Shown: positions 1-12,013 of the stretch, piece after piece
How the letters are laid out: each line of letters begins with the position of its first letter
How positions within the stretch are numbered: the first letter of the stretch is position 1
Origin: Sphaerolaimus hirsutus
Taxonomy: Eukaryota; Nematoda; Chromadorea; Monhysterida; Sphaerolaimidae
NCBI GenBank assembly: GCA_964036195.1
Contig: OZ038453.1
Span: 5,843,469 to 5,907,468 of the forward strand
Direction: 5' to 3'
DNA length: 64,000 bases
Made by a program: the position numbers and the translations under genes
The notes under the pieces: generated by a model
What the model saw: only the letters and a program-made list of their open reading frames with translations
What the model was told of the DNA's origin: nothing
The model's database searches: none

Positions 1-405
1 AAACTGCAGAAATATTGGGAGACAACCCAGCAAACTTTGGATAAGTTCTGGGACTTGTGGCATCAAGAGTATATCCCGAGCTTGAGGGAAAGAACTCAGG
101 TGACACACAAACATGGCAGATTGACAGCGACTCAAGAACCCAAAGTGAATGAAGTTGTGCTGATTTATGAAGAGAACATGCCCAGAGGTGCATGGAGGAT
201 GGGTCGCATCGAGCAGTTAGAGCCCAGCAAAGATGGACAGATTCGCTCAGCAAAAGTCAGAACTGCCAACAGAAATGTGGTCAGCAGACCACTCAATCAA
301 TTGTATCCGCTGGAAATCAATTCAAAGACAATGGATATCCCAGAGACAGCAGTGACAGTCAAAGTGGATTTACTGGACCCAGCAATTGTCCAGAAACACG
401 TCTGA
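1..405 (+). CDS. pol: BEL/Pao pol, integrase C-terminal end (partial)
   Basis: The reading frame is open from base 1 and corresponds to residues from about 1262 of the copy B pol frame. It covers the end of integrase and the following small beta-rich domain typical of BEL/Pao polyproteins (the DUF5641 type), recognisable from the stretch around VVLIYEENMPRGAWRMGRI at about residues 47-65. This tail domain probably helps integrase bind DNA. The frame ends at TGA (403-405), where copy B has an AGA arginine codon and reads on into env. The frame beyond the stop stays open in the same phase up to the env ATG at 526. So a single substitution separates pol from env here. Which copy shows the ancestral state cannot be decided from two copies. 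Confidence 0.9.
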   Translation, partial: KLQKYWETTQQTLDKFWDLWHQEYIPSLRERTQVTHKHGRLTATQEPKVNEVVLIYEENMPRGAWRMGRIEQLEPSKDGQIRSAKVRTANRNVVSRPLNQLYPLEINSKTMDIPETAVTVKVDLLDPAIVQKHV

Positions 406-525
406 AATCAGAATTCAGACAGAAATCCATTACCGGACCCTGCTCAGAGGAACTCAGCTTCAGATAGAGTCCTAAGAAGTGCAACAGGGAAAGCCACAGC
501 AACCACCAGCAGTCTGGTAATTGGA

Positions 526-3050
526 ATGCTGTGTATGGTGTTGATGCTGACAGGCATGTCAGAGTCAGCAACGCTGAGAAAAGCCGGCAAGGCTTACAGC
601 GAAGTATTTTCCAGAACATACGTTCTAGAAACCTCGACAGTAAGGCCACCATCATTGGCAGCGCGTCATGGATTGCCGCCTTTGCCTTCAGAATGGCCAC
701 CAAAATCTGTCAGAGAAATGCAGACTTATGAGAGATTCAAGGATGCAATCAAAGATCATCCTGTGGAACAAGTGATCAGCTCACAAAGCCAGAAGTATCA
801 GATTTGCACCAGTGGAAGGCATGGACATGCGCTTACAGTTCCTGAAGAAGTGCAGTGCCATATCCCACCAAGGAATTTTGTCAAGGCAATGAAAGTTACA
901 CTTTACGCACAGAGACAGATTCCACAGAAAGAAAAGGCATACAGATGCTACATCAGAATCAAAGAGATCATCACACACACCAGTTTCTGGGGAGCGAAAG
1001 GCATTACAGGCAATTTTGAGAAATACCAGCAAGTTGGCGTGGTAGCCTGTAACTATGCAAGAATTCACAAGATGTTCAGAGGAACACCTTTAGTGGAAAT
1101 GGAGCCCAGAGTGTGGACAACTAATCAAACCTTGAAGGTGGAATATACATGGTGTTGTCATGACAAAGAAAATGTTGTCAGTAACTTCTACATGGAAGAA
1201 GGAACCGTGGCTTCACTCGATGGAAATACTGTAATCAGCGACTTGCAAGATTTCAGCCAGTGCAGAGCCATGATGGGACATTGCAGAGACCACAATTATG
1301 GAATCACAGTATGGGATACAGATAATTTCAAGCATCAATGTGCATATGAGAGAATTGGTAGATTCAAAGCAGAGATATCTGGCCAGACAATTATTGTATC
1401 AAAGTTGCAAGCAGCATACTCCCACAGCAACAAGACAAAGAGGCCAATTGGTTCAGAATGTGTTCCGGGAGACACATACTACACCGATCAAGGAGGTGTA
1501 TTCATCCAGTTTGACAGAAGAGAAGATGTGCCTGTGGAATGGGCGATGCCAGGAAAGATAGTGGAGGCAAGAGAGTCGACAATCAGTGGAACACTGTATG
1601 CCAGATTGGATGACAGAAACTCCAAGTTTCAGTTCCTGCAACATGTGGTCAGAGAGATGACTCAGGCACAATTTGCGATTGTATGGCATCAGCTATGTCA
1701 ACTTCGCAAGAACCAGCTGGACATGTTGACTCAGCTTTTCTGCATCGATCCAACATTGGGGATTCGAGCCATGCTGGGAAGACAGGATGTTCATGCAGAA
1801 TGGGCTGGAGAAGCAATTATGTTTTGGGAATGCAAGGAAGTGCAGCCATACATAATTTATCAGACAGGAAAAGTGGGAGAGACATGCTACAAATACACAC
1901 CAATGAGATTGGACAAAGACGGGCCCTTGTGGTTCAAGAGCCCAGGCAGCAGAGACTTGGTGGAGAAATCACCAGAAGAGGACTGCAGCCACACCACACC
2001 GCACCTGTACAGAAATGAGCATGGACAGTGGAAGTCTGCACATGGAATGGTGCATGTCACAGAGACGCCAATTGAAATGACATGGAAAGGACAGTGGCAG
2101 GCCTTCACGTTTGACGCGCCTCACCTGTTCACTAACATTGTCAACAGAGCGACCAATTTCATGGATGTCAGAGGCCAGATTCAGAGACTACAGAATTTGG
2201 AGCATGTGCAGAACCAGTTGATCGATTACACAGCAGATATGTCATTGGATCCTAGAGTGATCAGAAATTCAATAGAAGGCATTGGAGCTGGAATTGGACA
2301 GACAGCAGCAGGAATCGGCAAAGCGTATGGTCACTATATATCTGGAGTGTCAAAAGGGTACACCAACTTTATGGGAGGAATGCTGAAAGGACCCTTTCAA
2401 GTGATCATCAACACAATCGCAATGCTGCTGGGGATCACAATCCTGATAGCCGGAATCATAGCTGCAGGATACCTGTGGTACAATTGGAGATTGCCACAGG
2501 GAAACCAGTGATTCCACCATGTGTATACACATGCATATGGAAATGCATAGTGTGTCCGTTCAAATGCATATGGCTATGCTTCAGAGCCATCAGATATACT
2601 ATCAAGAAATCAACTCAGAAAGAGACCAATTATCCGCAAAGAAAAGTACGCAAGACAGAGTTGAGACCAGCAATCAAGAGGAGAGCCAGATCCAACTCAA
2701 CACAGTCCGTCAGATTTGCCAGGAGAGCAGAAACAGAGGACAGAATGGCAAAGTCACTATCAGCATACATTCAACCAGATGAAAGTTCAGCTGATGAAGG
2801 ACAAGTCAGAGCCAGGAACAGAGACAGTGTTCACATGCCTGATATCCGCAAATTCACCGCACGCGAACGCGCAGGAAGCGATACGGGCAACTACCTGCTT
2901 CATCATCAGGCTAGGTCGGCGTTGGCATCACCAGCAACCGGACCTGTGACTTCATGCACGCCCATGACTTCGCGCACGACCACGTTCACCACCGAGGCGA
3001 CTGTGGAAACGCCACTCATCACTTTGGCGCCCACCACCACCAGCATGTGA
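526..3050 (+). pseudogene. env: Env-like membrane glycoprotein of BEL/Pao copy A, frameshifted
   Basis: The frame begins with a hydrophobic leader (MLCMVLMLTGMSESA, residues 1-15) that could be a signal peptide. A cysteine-rich ectodomain of about 600 residues follows, with N-glycosylation sequons NQT and NKT. Next comes a glycine-rich stretch with repeated GIG and G-x-x-x-G spacing, then one transmembrane segment at about residues 626-650. The first frame stops at 2509-2511. Compared with copy B, one A is missing near 2490, just after the membrane anchor. The rest continues in another frame (2475-3050) as a cytoplasmic tail of about 185 residues: cysteine-rich next to the membrane, then basic, then threonine-rich. 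Copy A is intact where copy B has its env stop. An envelope for cell-to-cell spread is inferred from architecture. The glycine-rich membrane-proximal region recalls class III fusogens, but no family is proven. Confidence 0.8.
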
Positions 3051-3051
3051 C

Positions 3052-3078
3052 GTTGCTGCAACAACGGGGTGCAGCAAC
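3052..3078 (+). other. Hairpin between env stop and 3' LTR (copy A)
   Basis: A perfect 9-bp stem (GTTGCTGCA / TGCAGCAAC) encloses a 9-nt loop. It begins two bases after the env stop and ends 14 bp before the LTR. The same hairpin is present in copy B with one loop change. A polypurine tract is normally expected in this position, and none is obvious. Confidence 0.6.
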
Positions 3079-3092
3079 TCTTCCGCCCGGAG

Positions 3093-4406
3093 TGTGCTGA
3101 CCGTGGCAAAATGGATGGATAAAGAAATACAGAGATTTGATAATTAGGCTCATATTTGCACATTTATTGTTTTGCACTATTTTACTTTTCATGCACTATA
3201 ATTATTTACCACACAAAATATATTTCCTGCACTATATTATTTATCCATGGAGAATATTTTATTAGGAAAGTGTTTTATGAATAATCAATATGTTTATGTG
3301 AAATATTTAGGTTAAAAGGTCAAATAAGTTATTATTAGGTGTATTAATATGAAATTAGGCTCATTCAACTCGCCATAATTTTCTGATCATTATTATATAT
3401 ACATTTACATGGTTTACTTGTAAGTTGATAAAGTCAAATCTTGTAAATATTTATGTTCTGCGTAATTATCTAGGCCAGCGTCTTAACAGAGAAATAGCGC
3501 CCTGTGTGTAACTAGCATTTACTGTATGTATTTATGAAGCCCTTCGCGTAGGCATAATTATTATAACCCTGCTCACAAGTTATATTATATTTACTTTGAC
3601 ATTATGGTAAATACCCTGTTCAAATTATACCAAAGAATATATTACAAACCCTGCTCAATTATTATACCCATTTACTTGAATAAGTCCCAATTTGTCCATT
3701 ATGAAATCTACGTTTCCAGGAAGTGATTGTTATTATTATATTGAATATACCTTGCTCTATTTATGTCATTAGGAACATTTGCACTACTATTTACAGTTTC
3801 CAAACCCTATTATATTAGTTCCAATGTGCGTCAATGTTTTCTGACAAATTGAAGCAAATTAGTAAATCAGCCAAGTTTGCCGACTTCGCGCCTCTCAAGA
3901 TTAATAGTTTTTCCATTAGCCCAATTTGTACCTGGTATTTCTTTACCATAAGTATTTGAATATATGCACGCGCAGTATAACGCAACTGTTTCGGCTGGAT
4001 GTGTTTATTTGTTGCATTTATGACTTATTTGTGCATTTGAATTTAGGAAATTACTGTAGCTGTGTTTTATACATTATTTTCCGTGTCTTAGCTACTTTGG
4101 AAGTTTTTACTTCAGTCTACAAACCCCAAGCTACTGAACGAAAATAAGCTAGCGATAGAAACTTCAATTAGGAAGCTCGCTAGACTTTGCGCTTTTGTAA
4201 CACGCTGTATCTGATCGAAATAAAGTACCTGAAACAATTCGAACCCCCTTTTCAACACACAACTACGAAATAAACTCAACTTGGCTGTCGACAAGTGGAC
4301 GTTCGGCTACAACGGGAAATCAACCACTCTAAAGGCCGTTTCTCACTACGGTCTTGGAGTTGCCGGATTCGGTGGTAGAAGACGCTGATTTCGGTGCTTC
4401 ATCACA
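3093..4406 (+). repeat. 3' LTR of BEL/Pao copy A
   Basis: A 1,314-bp LTR with TGTG...CACA ends, homologous over its full length to the two LTRs of copy B. The start is set by identity with the outer end of copy B's 5' LTR, and the end by the switch to satellite at 4407. One G is missing near the 3' end relative to copy B. The body is AT-rich and contains the motif ACCCTGCTC (3566-3574) and near-copies, which are the complement of the repeated GAGCAGGGT motif in the copy B LTRs. Chance frames inside it are not genes. Confidence 0.9.
4219..4274 (+). promoter_or_regulatory. Candidate polyadenylation signals in the LTR
   Basis: Two AATAAA hexamers lie at 4219-4224 and 4269-4274, on the sense strand in the last 190 bp of the LTR. 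This is a plausible position for the signal that ends the element transcript. The first is also present in both copy B LTRs. The assignment rests on hexamer and position only. Confidence 0.4.
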
Positions 4407-7400
4407 AAGGTGGTAGACATGCACCGTTGCATAGCTGAGATTGTGCTCTATCAAAATCTACAAACGTTTTGGTGTGTTTGCCATAGCCACATTATACCTA
4501 AGAAACAAAAACGGGAATAAATGTCAATTCTGGCTGATTGAATCACGATTAACGCCTTGACCATTGTTGGGAAAGGTGGTAGACATGCACCGTTGCGTAG
4601 CTGAGATTGTGCTCCACATTATACCTAAGAAACAAAAACGGGAATAAATGTCAATTCTGGCTGATTGAATCACGATTCACGCCTTAATCATTCTTGGGAA
4701 AGGTGGTAGACATGCACCGTTGCATAGCTGAGATAGTGCTCTATAAAAATCTACAAATGTTTTGGTGTGTTTGCCATAGCCACTTTATACCTAAGAAACA
4801 AAAACGTGAATAAATGTCAATTCTGGCTGATTGAGTCACGATTCACGCCTTAACCATTCTTGGGAAAGGTGGTAGACATGCACCGTTGCGTAGCTGAGAT
4901 TGTGCTCTATCAAAATCTACAAACGTTTTGGTGTGTTTGCCACAGCCACTTTATACCTATGAAACAAAAACGTGAATAAATGTCAATTCTGGCTGATTGA
5001 ATCACGATTCACGCCTTAACCATTCTTGGGAAAGGTGGTAGACATGCACCGTTGCGTAGCTGAGATTGTGCTCTATCAAAATCTACAAACGTTTTGGTGT
5101 GTTTGCCATAGCCACATTATACCTAAGAAACAAAAACGTGAGTAAATGTCAATTCTGGCCAATTGAATCACGATTAACGCCTTAACCATTCTTGGGAATG
5201 GTGGTAGACATGCACCGTTGCGTAGCTGAGATTGTGCTCTATCAAAATCTACAAACGTTTTGGTGTGTTTGCCATAGCCACTTTATACCTAAGAAACAAA
5301 AACGTGAATAAATGTCGATTCTGGACGATTGAGTCACGATTCACGCCTTAACCATTCTAGGGAATGGTGGTAGACATGCACCGTTGCGTAGCTGAGATTG
5401 TGCTCTATCAAAATCTACAAACGTTTTGGTGTGTTTGCCATAGCCACTTTATACCTAAGAAACAAAAACGTGAATAAATGTCAATTCTGGTCAATTGAAT
5501 CATGATTCACGCCTTAACCATTTTTGGGAAAGGTGGTAGACATGCACCGTTGCGTAGCTGAGATTGTGCTCTATCAAAATCTACAAACGTTTTGGTGTGT
5601 TTGCCATAGCCACTTTATACCTAAGAAACAAAAACGTGAATAAATGTCAATTCTGGCCAATTGAATCACGATTAACGCCTTAACCATTCTTGGGAATGGT
5701 GGTAGACATGCACCGTTGCGTAGCTGAGATTGTGCTCTATCAAAATCTACAAACGTTTTGGTGTGTTTGCCATAGCCACTTTATACCTAAGAAACAAAAA
5801 CGTGAATAAATGTCAATTCTGGACGATTGAATCACGATTAACGCCTTAACCATTCTTGGGAATGGTGGTAGACATGCACCGTTGCGTAGCTGAGATTGTG
5901 CTCTATCAAAATCTACAAACGTTTTGGTGTGTTTGCCATAGCCACATTATACCTAAGAAACAAAAACGGGAATAAATGTCAATTCTGGCCGACAGAATCA
6001 CGATTAACTTCTAACCATTCTTGGGAAAGGTGGTAGACATGCACCGTTGCATAGCTGAGATTGTGCTCTATCAAAATCTACAAACGTTTTGGTGTGTTTG
6101 CCATAGCCACATTATACCTAAGAAACAAAAACGTGAGTAAATGTCAATTCTGGCCAATTGAATCACGATTAACGCCTTAACCATTCTTGGGAATGGTGGT
6201 AGACATGCACCGTTGCGTAGCTGAGATTGTGCTCTATCAAAATCTACAAACGTTTTGGTGTGTTTGCCATAGCCACTTTATACCTAAGAAACAAAAACGT
6301 GAGTAAATGTCAATTCTGGCCAATTGAATCACGATTAACGCCTTAACCATTCTTGGGAATGGTGGTAGACATGCACCGTTGCATAGCTGAGATTGTGCTC
6401 TATAAAAATCTACCAACGTTTTGGTGTGTTTGCCATAGCCACTTTATACCTAAGAAACAAAAACGTTAATAAATGTCAATTCTGGTCAATTGAATCACGA
6501 TTTACGCCTTAACCATTCTTGGGAATGGTGGTAGACATGCACCGTTGCGTAGTTGAGATTGTGCTCTATCAAAATCTACAAACGTTTTTGTGTGTTTGCT
6601 ATAGCCACTTTATACCTAATAAACAAAAACATGAATAAATGTCAATTCTGGCCAATTGAATCATGATTCACGCCTTAACCATTTTTGGGAAAAGTGATAG
6701 ACATGCATCGTTGCGTAGCTGAGATTGTGCTCTATCAAAATCTACAAACGTTTTGGTGTGTTTGCCATAGCCACTTTATACCTAAGAAACAAAAACGTGA
6801 ATAAATGTCAATTCTGGACGATTGAGTCACGATTCATGCCTTAACCATTCTTGGGAATGGTGGTAGACATGCACCGTTGCGTAGCTGAGACTGTGCTCTA
6901 TCAAAATCTACAAACGTTTTGGTGTGTTTGCCATAGCCACTTTATACCTAAGAAACAAAAACGTGAATAAATGCCAATTCTGGCTGATTGAATCACGATT
7001 CACGCCTTAACCATTCTTGGGAAACGTGGTAGACATGCACCGTTGCATAGCTGAGATTGTGCTCTATAAAAATCTACAAACGTTTTGGTGTGTTTGCCAT
7101 AGCCACTTTATACCTAAGAAAAAAAAACGTGAATAAATGTCAATTCTGGACGATTGAGTCACGATTCACGCCTTAACCATTCTTGGGAATGGTGGTAGAC
7201 ATGCACCGTTGCGTAGCTGAGATTGTGCTCTATCAAAATCTACACACGTTTTGGTGTGTTTGCCATAGCCACTTTATACCTAAGAAACAAAAACGTGAAT
7301 AAATGTCAATTCTGGACGATTGAGTCACGATTCATGCCTTAACCATTCTTGGGAATGGTGGTAGACATGCACCGTTGCGTAGCTGAGATTGTGCTCTATC

Positions 7401-9377
7401 AAAATCTACAAACGTTTTGGTGTGTTTGCCATAGCCACTTTATACCTAAAAAACAAAAACGTGAATAAATGTCAATTCTGGCTGATTGAATCACGATTCA
7501 CGCCTTAACCATTTTTGGGAAAGGTGGTAGACATGCACCGTTGCATAGCTGAGATTGTGCTCTATAAAAATCTACAAACGTTTTGGTGTGTTTGCCATAG
7601 CCACTTTATAGCTAAGAAACAAAAACGTTAATAAATGTCAATTCTGGTCGATTGAATCACGATTAACGCCTTAACCATTCTTGGGAATGATGGTAGACAT
7701 GCACCGTTGCGTAGCTGAGATTGTGCTCTATCAAAATCTACAAACGTTTTGGTGTGTTTGCTATAGCCACTTTATACCTAATAAACAAAAACGTGAATAA
7801 ATGTCAATTCTGGCCAATTGAATCATGATTCACGCCTTAACCATTTTTGGGAAAGGTGGTAGACATGCACCGTTGCGTAGCTGAGATTGTGCTCTATCAA
7901 AATCTACAAACGTTTTGGTGTGTTTGCCATAGCCACTTTATACCGTAGAAACAAAAACGTTAATAAATGTCAATTCTGGCCAATTGAATCATGATTCACG
8001 CCTTAACCATTTTTGGGAAAGGTGGCAGACATGCACCGTTGCGTAGCTGAGATTGTGCTCTATCAAAATCTCCAAACGTTTTGGTGTGTTTGCCATAGCC
8101 ACTTTATACCTAAGAAACAAAAACATGAATAAATGTCAATTCTGGCTGATTGAATCACGATTCACGCCTTCACCATTCTTGGGAAAGGTGGTAGACATGC
8201 ACCGTTGCATAGCTGAGATTGTGCTCTATAAAAATCTACAAACGTTTTGGTGTGTTTGCCATAGCCACTTTATACCTAAGAAACAAAAACGTTAATAAAT
8301 GTCAATTCTGGTCAATTGAATCACGATTTACGCCTTAACCATTCTTGGGAATGGTGGTAGACATGCACCGTTGCGTAGCTGAGATTGTGCTCTATCAAAA
8401 TCTACAAACGTTTTTGTGTGTTTGCTATAGCCACTTTATACCTAATAAACAAAAACATGAATAAATGTCAATTCTGGCCAATTGAATCATGATTCACGCC
8501 TTAACCATTTTTGGGAAAGGTGATAGACATGCACCGTTGCGTAGCTGAGATTGTGCTCTATCAAAATCTACAAACGTTTTGGTGTGTTTGCCATAGCCAC
8601 TTTATACCTAAGAAACAAAAACGTGAATAAATGTCAATTCTGGACGATTGAGTCACGATTCATGCCTTAACCATTCTTGGGAATGGTGGTAGACATGCAC
8701 CGTTGCGTAGCTGAGACTGTGCTCTATCAAAATCTACAAACGTTTTGGTGTGTTTGCCATAGCCACTTTATACCTAAGAAACAAAAACGTGAATAAATGT
8801 CAATTCTGGCTGATTGAATCACGATTCACGCCTTAACCATTCTTGGGAAAGGTGGTAGACATGCACCGTTGCATAGCTGAGATTGTGCTCTATAAAATCT
8901 ACAAACGTTTTGGTGTGTTTGCCATAGCCACTTTATACCTAAGAAACAAAAACGTGAATAAATGTCAATTCTGGCTGATTGAATCACGATTCACGCCTTA
9001 ACCATTCTTGGGAAAGGTGGTAGACATGCACCGTTGCGTAGCTGAGATTGTGCTCTATCAAAATCTACAAACGTTTTGGTGTGTTTGCCATAGCCACTTT
9101 ATACCTAAGAAAAAAAAACGTGAATAAATGTCAATTCTGGACGATTGAGTCACGATTCACGCCTTAACCATTCTTGGGAATGGTGGTAGACATGCACCGT
9201 TGCGTAGCTGAGATTGTGCTCTATCAAAATCTACAAACGTTTTGGTGTGTTTGCCATAGCCACTTTATACCTAAGAAACAAAAACGTGAATAAATGTCAA
9301 TTCTGGATGATTGAGTCACGATTCACACCTTAACCATTCGTGGGAATGGTGGTAGACATGCACCGTTGCGTAGCTGA
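4407..9377 (+). repeat. 166-bp tandem satellite, block A
   Basis: About 30 head-to-tail monomers of 166 bp lie here, in the same orientation as blocks B and C. A monomer can be recognised by the core GGTGGTAGACATGCACCGTT followed about 40 bp later by AAACGTTTTGGTGTGTTTGC. Early monomers are more divergent, and one near 4590 is shortened by an internal deletion. Two stretches about 1,826 bp apart (11 monomers) share rare variants, for example AACGTTTTTG at 6581 and 8407, which shows a multi-monomer duplication. The block ends in mid-monomer at 9377. There is no coding content. Confidence 0.97.
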
Positions 9378-9395
9378 CACAGGGAATAGTACCTT

Positions 9396-9572
9396 ACTGA
9401 CAACTCGCTGCCAGCTAGGAGACAACTCGCTGACAAGCAGTTGTTTACACTTGGCAGCGAGTTGTCAGCGTGTGGCAGCGAGCTGGCAGCGAGTTGTCAG
9501 TGTGTGGCAGCGAGCTGGCGCTAGCTGAAAAAGGCTGCAGTGTGGTTGGCAGCGAGCTGGCAGCGAGTTGAA
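9396..9572. repeat. Cluster of short GC-rich direct and inverted repeats
   Basis: The motif GGCAGCGAGTTG or GGCAGCGAGCTGGC occurs about seven times on the + strand in 180 bp. Its complement CAACTCGCTG occurs at the left end (about 9400-9435), so the cluster could fold back on itself. It marks the junction where satellite block A stops and the island begins. The following stretch to 9759 is AT-rich with some TG-rich simple sequence, and I see no gene in it. Confidence 0.75.
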
Positions 9573-9759
9573 TGCTTTAGTACATTTAGCCATGTACAGA
9601 CACGATTTTTAGTTATGCACATTTCATTTTGACCCAGGCAATAGTTATGTATAACAGTGTATATGTGTGTATAATAGTGTGTGTAAAAACGCTAATACAA
9701 AATACAACTGTGCATTCAAAAATGCACATATTTAACAAAATATCATCATAATGTGTGCT

Positions 9760-11337
9760 CTAAATGCAATCATCTAAATGTACCTTCCCTTTGCAATACT
9801 TTCCCAGCATCTTGCACTTTTCTCTGTTTGCTGCAATCACTTTGCACTTATGTGCGATTGCATGTAGCAAATCACTGGCAGTTCTGACTGGCTTATCAAA
9901 CAATGCATCCCACCTTGGAACACCATTTGGCACATTCGGCAGTGGCCTATAAAAAATGCTTGCCTCCCCTACAGGGAAAAACTGCTCTGAAATGAGAGGG
10001 AAATAAAGTTGTGACATAAACAATATTATTCTTTAATGGAGTGTATAATCACATACATATATTTATCTCCACAAAAATGTACCTGCTAGTGCATGATCTT
10101 TAGCATACAGCCATTCCTCAATTTCAGTTTCTGCTTCCCTTTTTGACGTATTGAAGCAAAATTCACGCTGTTTGTTTGTCATGCCAGGGGGCACTCCCAG
10201 ACCTTGTAAAATGCATTGTAAAATGTCTAATGTCATGCAAAGTGTCAAAAGCCATGTAAAATGCCCTGCAAAATGGCAAACAAACCTGTGAATAACACCC
10301 CACACATAAAACATTTGCTACATTTCAACATTTTGTGCATTTGTAACTGTGTGACACTTAGCATGACATTAGACGTTTTACAGGGCATTTTACAGGGTCT
10401 GGGAGTGGCACCAGAAGACCTCTTCAAATTGGATCTTATTTTCCTAATTGACCGCATGCGCCACTTCTTGAGCACCACTGCAGGTTTATAGGAACAATAG
10501 TTTTGGAAAATTTTAGAATACATAATTTGCAAATATAAAGTGCATCAAAAACCTGCAATTCTCAAATCCCAAATGTGGTGATGGATCCTCCTTGCACCTG
10601 TGAAGAGGATCAGTGTGGACAAACATGTGGTGAAATAAAAAGTGCCAAGATTTTGCCAGCACCACAGTTTCTTACATCAATTAAATTGTGCACATGCAAG
10701 CCCAAAAGCCACACACATAAAAGCAAAACAACTTACTCTGAAACAGAACCCTGTCGATAGATGGGTCACTGACCCGTGCAGACAATTTTGACCTTCCAGC
10801 TTCATTCAGTATCTCCACAGGAGCATCTTGTGGCATAATAGCCAACTTCTCAGCTTTCAATTGCTTCCCTAAAATTTGTTTCCAAATAAAAAAAACTCAA
10901 AGTAAATGAAACATTTAGCACATTTTTATGACAATTATTCATTTATTCATCATGTTACACAAATATTCAAACAAAGCAATGGATAAATGGTTAACCTATC
11001 ACACACTTGTTTTTCTCCATGGCCTGCGGCTGGGATTCCTGTGCTTTTTATGTGCTGGATTGACTTCATGATCAAAATTTGTGAAGAGCAATGAGTTAGT
11101 GTGTACGTCACTGGTAAAATCCATACTGCAACACCATGAAGCATTTGATATTTGTAAATACAGTTACATTCATCATTAAAGAGTGATATATTATACTGGG
11201 TAGTGAATAGAAATTGTTTTTCCATCAGTGTGCAGTTCCAGCTCACTCAGCAGGATTTCCACTGTTGTCCCACTGAAACTGCACTGTGCCAGCTTTCGGA
11301 AAAACCGTAGCTCAGGCACAGGAAAAACTTTCTCCAT
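9760..11337 (-). CDS. Unrecognised multi-exon gene on the minus strand
   Basis: No family recognised. Read on the minus strand, coding-like exons lie at 11197-11337 (from an ATG at 11335-11337; it may start further up at an AG near 11356), 10996-11038, 10737-10868, 10553-10597, 10394-10477, 10083-10202 and 9760-9986. The last ends in TAG at 9760-9762, or could splice on at the GT at 9782-9783. Each intron starts GT and ends AG, and the codon phases match at every join: 0 after the first exon, then 1 throughout. The predicted product is about 260 residues, basic in the middle (VLKKWRMRSIRKIRS), with cysteines near the C-terminus (REKCKMLGKYCKGK). The strongest exons are 10737-10868 (GTAAGT donor) and 9760-9986 (pyrimidine-rich acceptor); the 45-nt exon is the weakest. 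It may be a host gene or part of a transposon. Confidence 0.6.
10192..10407. repeat. Inverted repeat enclosing an intron (introner-like)
   Basis: Arms at 10192-10247 and 10352-10407 are reverse complements with 5 mismatches in 56 bp and no gaps, separated by 104 bp. The predicted intron 10203-10393 of the minus-strand gene begins and ends inside the arms, and the arms reach 11-14 bp into the flanking exons. A related sequence containing GACATTAG and TTTTACAGGG occurs at about 12834-12900. This looks like a small foldback element that now serves as an intron. Confidence 0.65.
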
Positions 11338-11529
11338 GACACCACAGTAAAGAGAGCACACTGTTACAAGTTTGTGCATTTTGGAGAATGCACAGTCAAA
11401 CATTACAATACATTTTCTTTGCAAATGAGTTTTTACAATGATATTCATTTTGAAAACACTAACATATCAAATTCACTGTGTGATGGACAGAATACATTTT
11501 TATATAGCCATGTAGTTTCAGCCCACGTT

Positions 11530-11632
11530 GCAGGATTCACTGAAACTGTACTGTAATTCAAGATTGAAAAGATTGTAGCTCAGGGCAGGCATAATAAAAA
11601 GTTACTCAGATACATCACTGTAGTTTCAGCAC
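11530..11632 (-). pseudogene. Decayed duplicate of the 11197-11337 exon
   Basis: About 100 bp resemble the neighbouring exon in the same orientation. Shared pieces in the same order, on the + strand, are CAGGATT, CACTGAAACTG with ACTGT, and GTAGCTCAGG. The copy has several indels and no long open frame, so it reads as a tandem exon duplication that has decayed. The stretch between it and the functional-looking exon (11338-11529) holds no other gene that I can see. Confidence 0.5.
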
Positions 11633-11734
11633 ATTACAACAAAGAATGTCATCCTATTATTTTCATAAAATGCAACCACTTTCAGTCGGAAAAATACAAC
11701 AGCAGTCCAGTAATTGCAAACAGACATTCACATT

Positions 11735-11885
11735 TCACTTTGGCTTTGCCATTTCAAAGAACTCCTTACAACCCGTCCACTTCCTAGCACCATGCAGAAA
11801 CTTCCTCTCAAAACAGATGGCGCTCAGTGACTTATCCACTCCATCAGCTCTCGTAAAAATGCCAGGTGGTCTACTGTGTGGGCAC
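11735..11885 (-). CDS. Isolated coding-like terminal exon
   Basis: Read on the minus strand, an acceptor (TTACTCCAG) at 11886-11894 is followed by 49 open codons and a TGA at 11735-11737. The peptide is dense in charged and aromatic residues (for example ICFERKFLHGARKWTGCKEF) and contains three cysteines, which looks like real coding sequence, not noise. It starts with one base completing a codon (phase 2). That matches the phase in which the exon at 13297-13400 of the upstream minus-strand gene ends, so it could be an alternative last exon of that gene. Alternatively a GTGAAA donor at 11733-11738 would make it internal. No family recognised. Confidence 0.4.
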
Positions 11886-12013
11886 CTGGAGTAAGTTTTA
11901 ATTATCCTGGTAGCCATTTTTAGCCTGGTAGCCTGGTGACATTTTTGGTAGCCAAATCTATCATAATTAATTCTTGAATATGCCCCCTTGAACAACTCCA
12001 GTGTGTCAGCTGA

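Larger units (their letters stand above)
1..4406 (+). mobile_element. BEL/Pao LTR retrotransposon, copy A, 3' part
   Basis: This is the 3' third of a BEL/Pao element, running off the left edge of the window. In order it holds the integrase C-terminus, an env-like reading frame, a 27-bp hairpin and a 1,314-bp LTR. It is closely similar to the complete copy B at 16791-29394 but lies in the opposite orientation. The LTR starts TGTG and ends CACA, and satellite resumes directly after it with AAGGT, so the predicted 5-bp target duplication on the missing side is AAGGT. The coding region has decayed: there is a stop between pol and env and a frameshift at the end of the env membrane anchor. The gag, protease and polymerase parts lie outside the window. 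Confidence 0.93.

Noticed and set aside
11646..11894. Plus-strand 82-residue frame in the island
   Set aside because: It is antisense to the better-supported minus-strand exon at 11735-11885, which has an acceptor site and denser coding-like composition.
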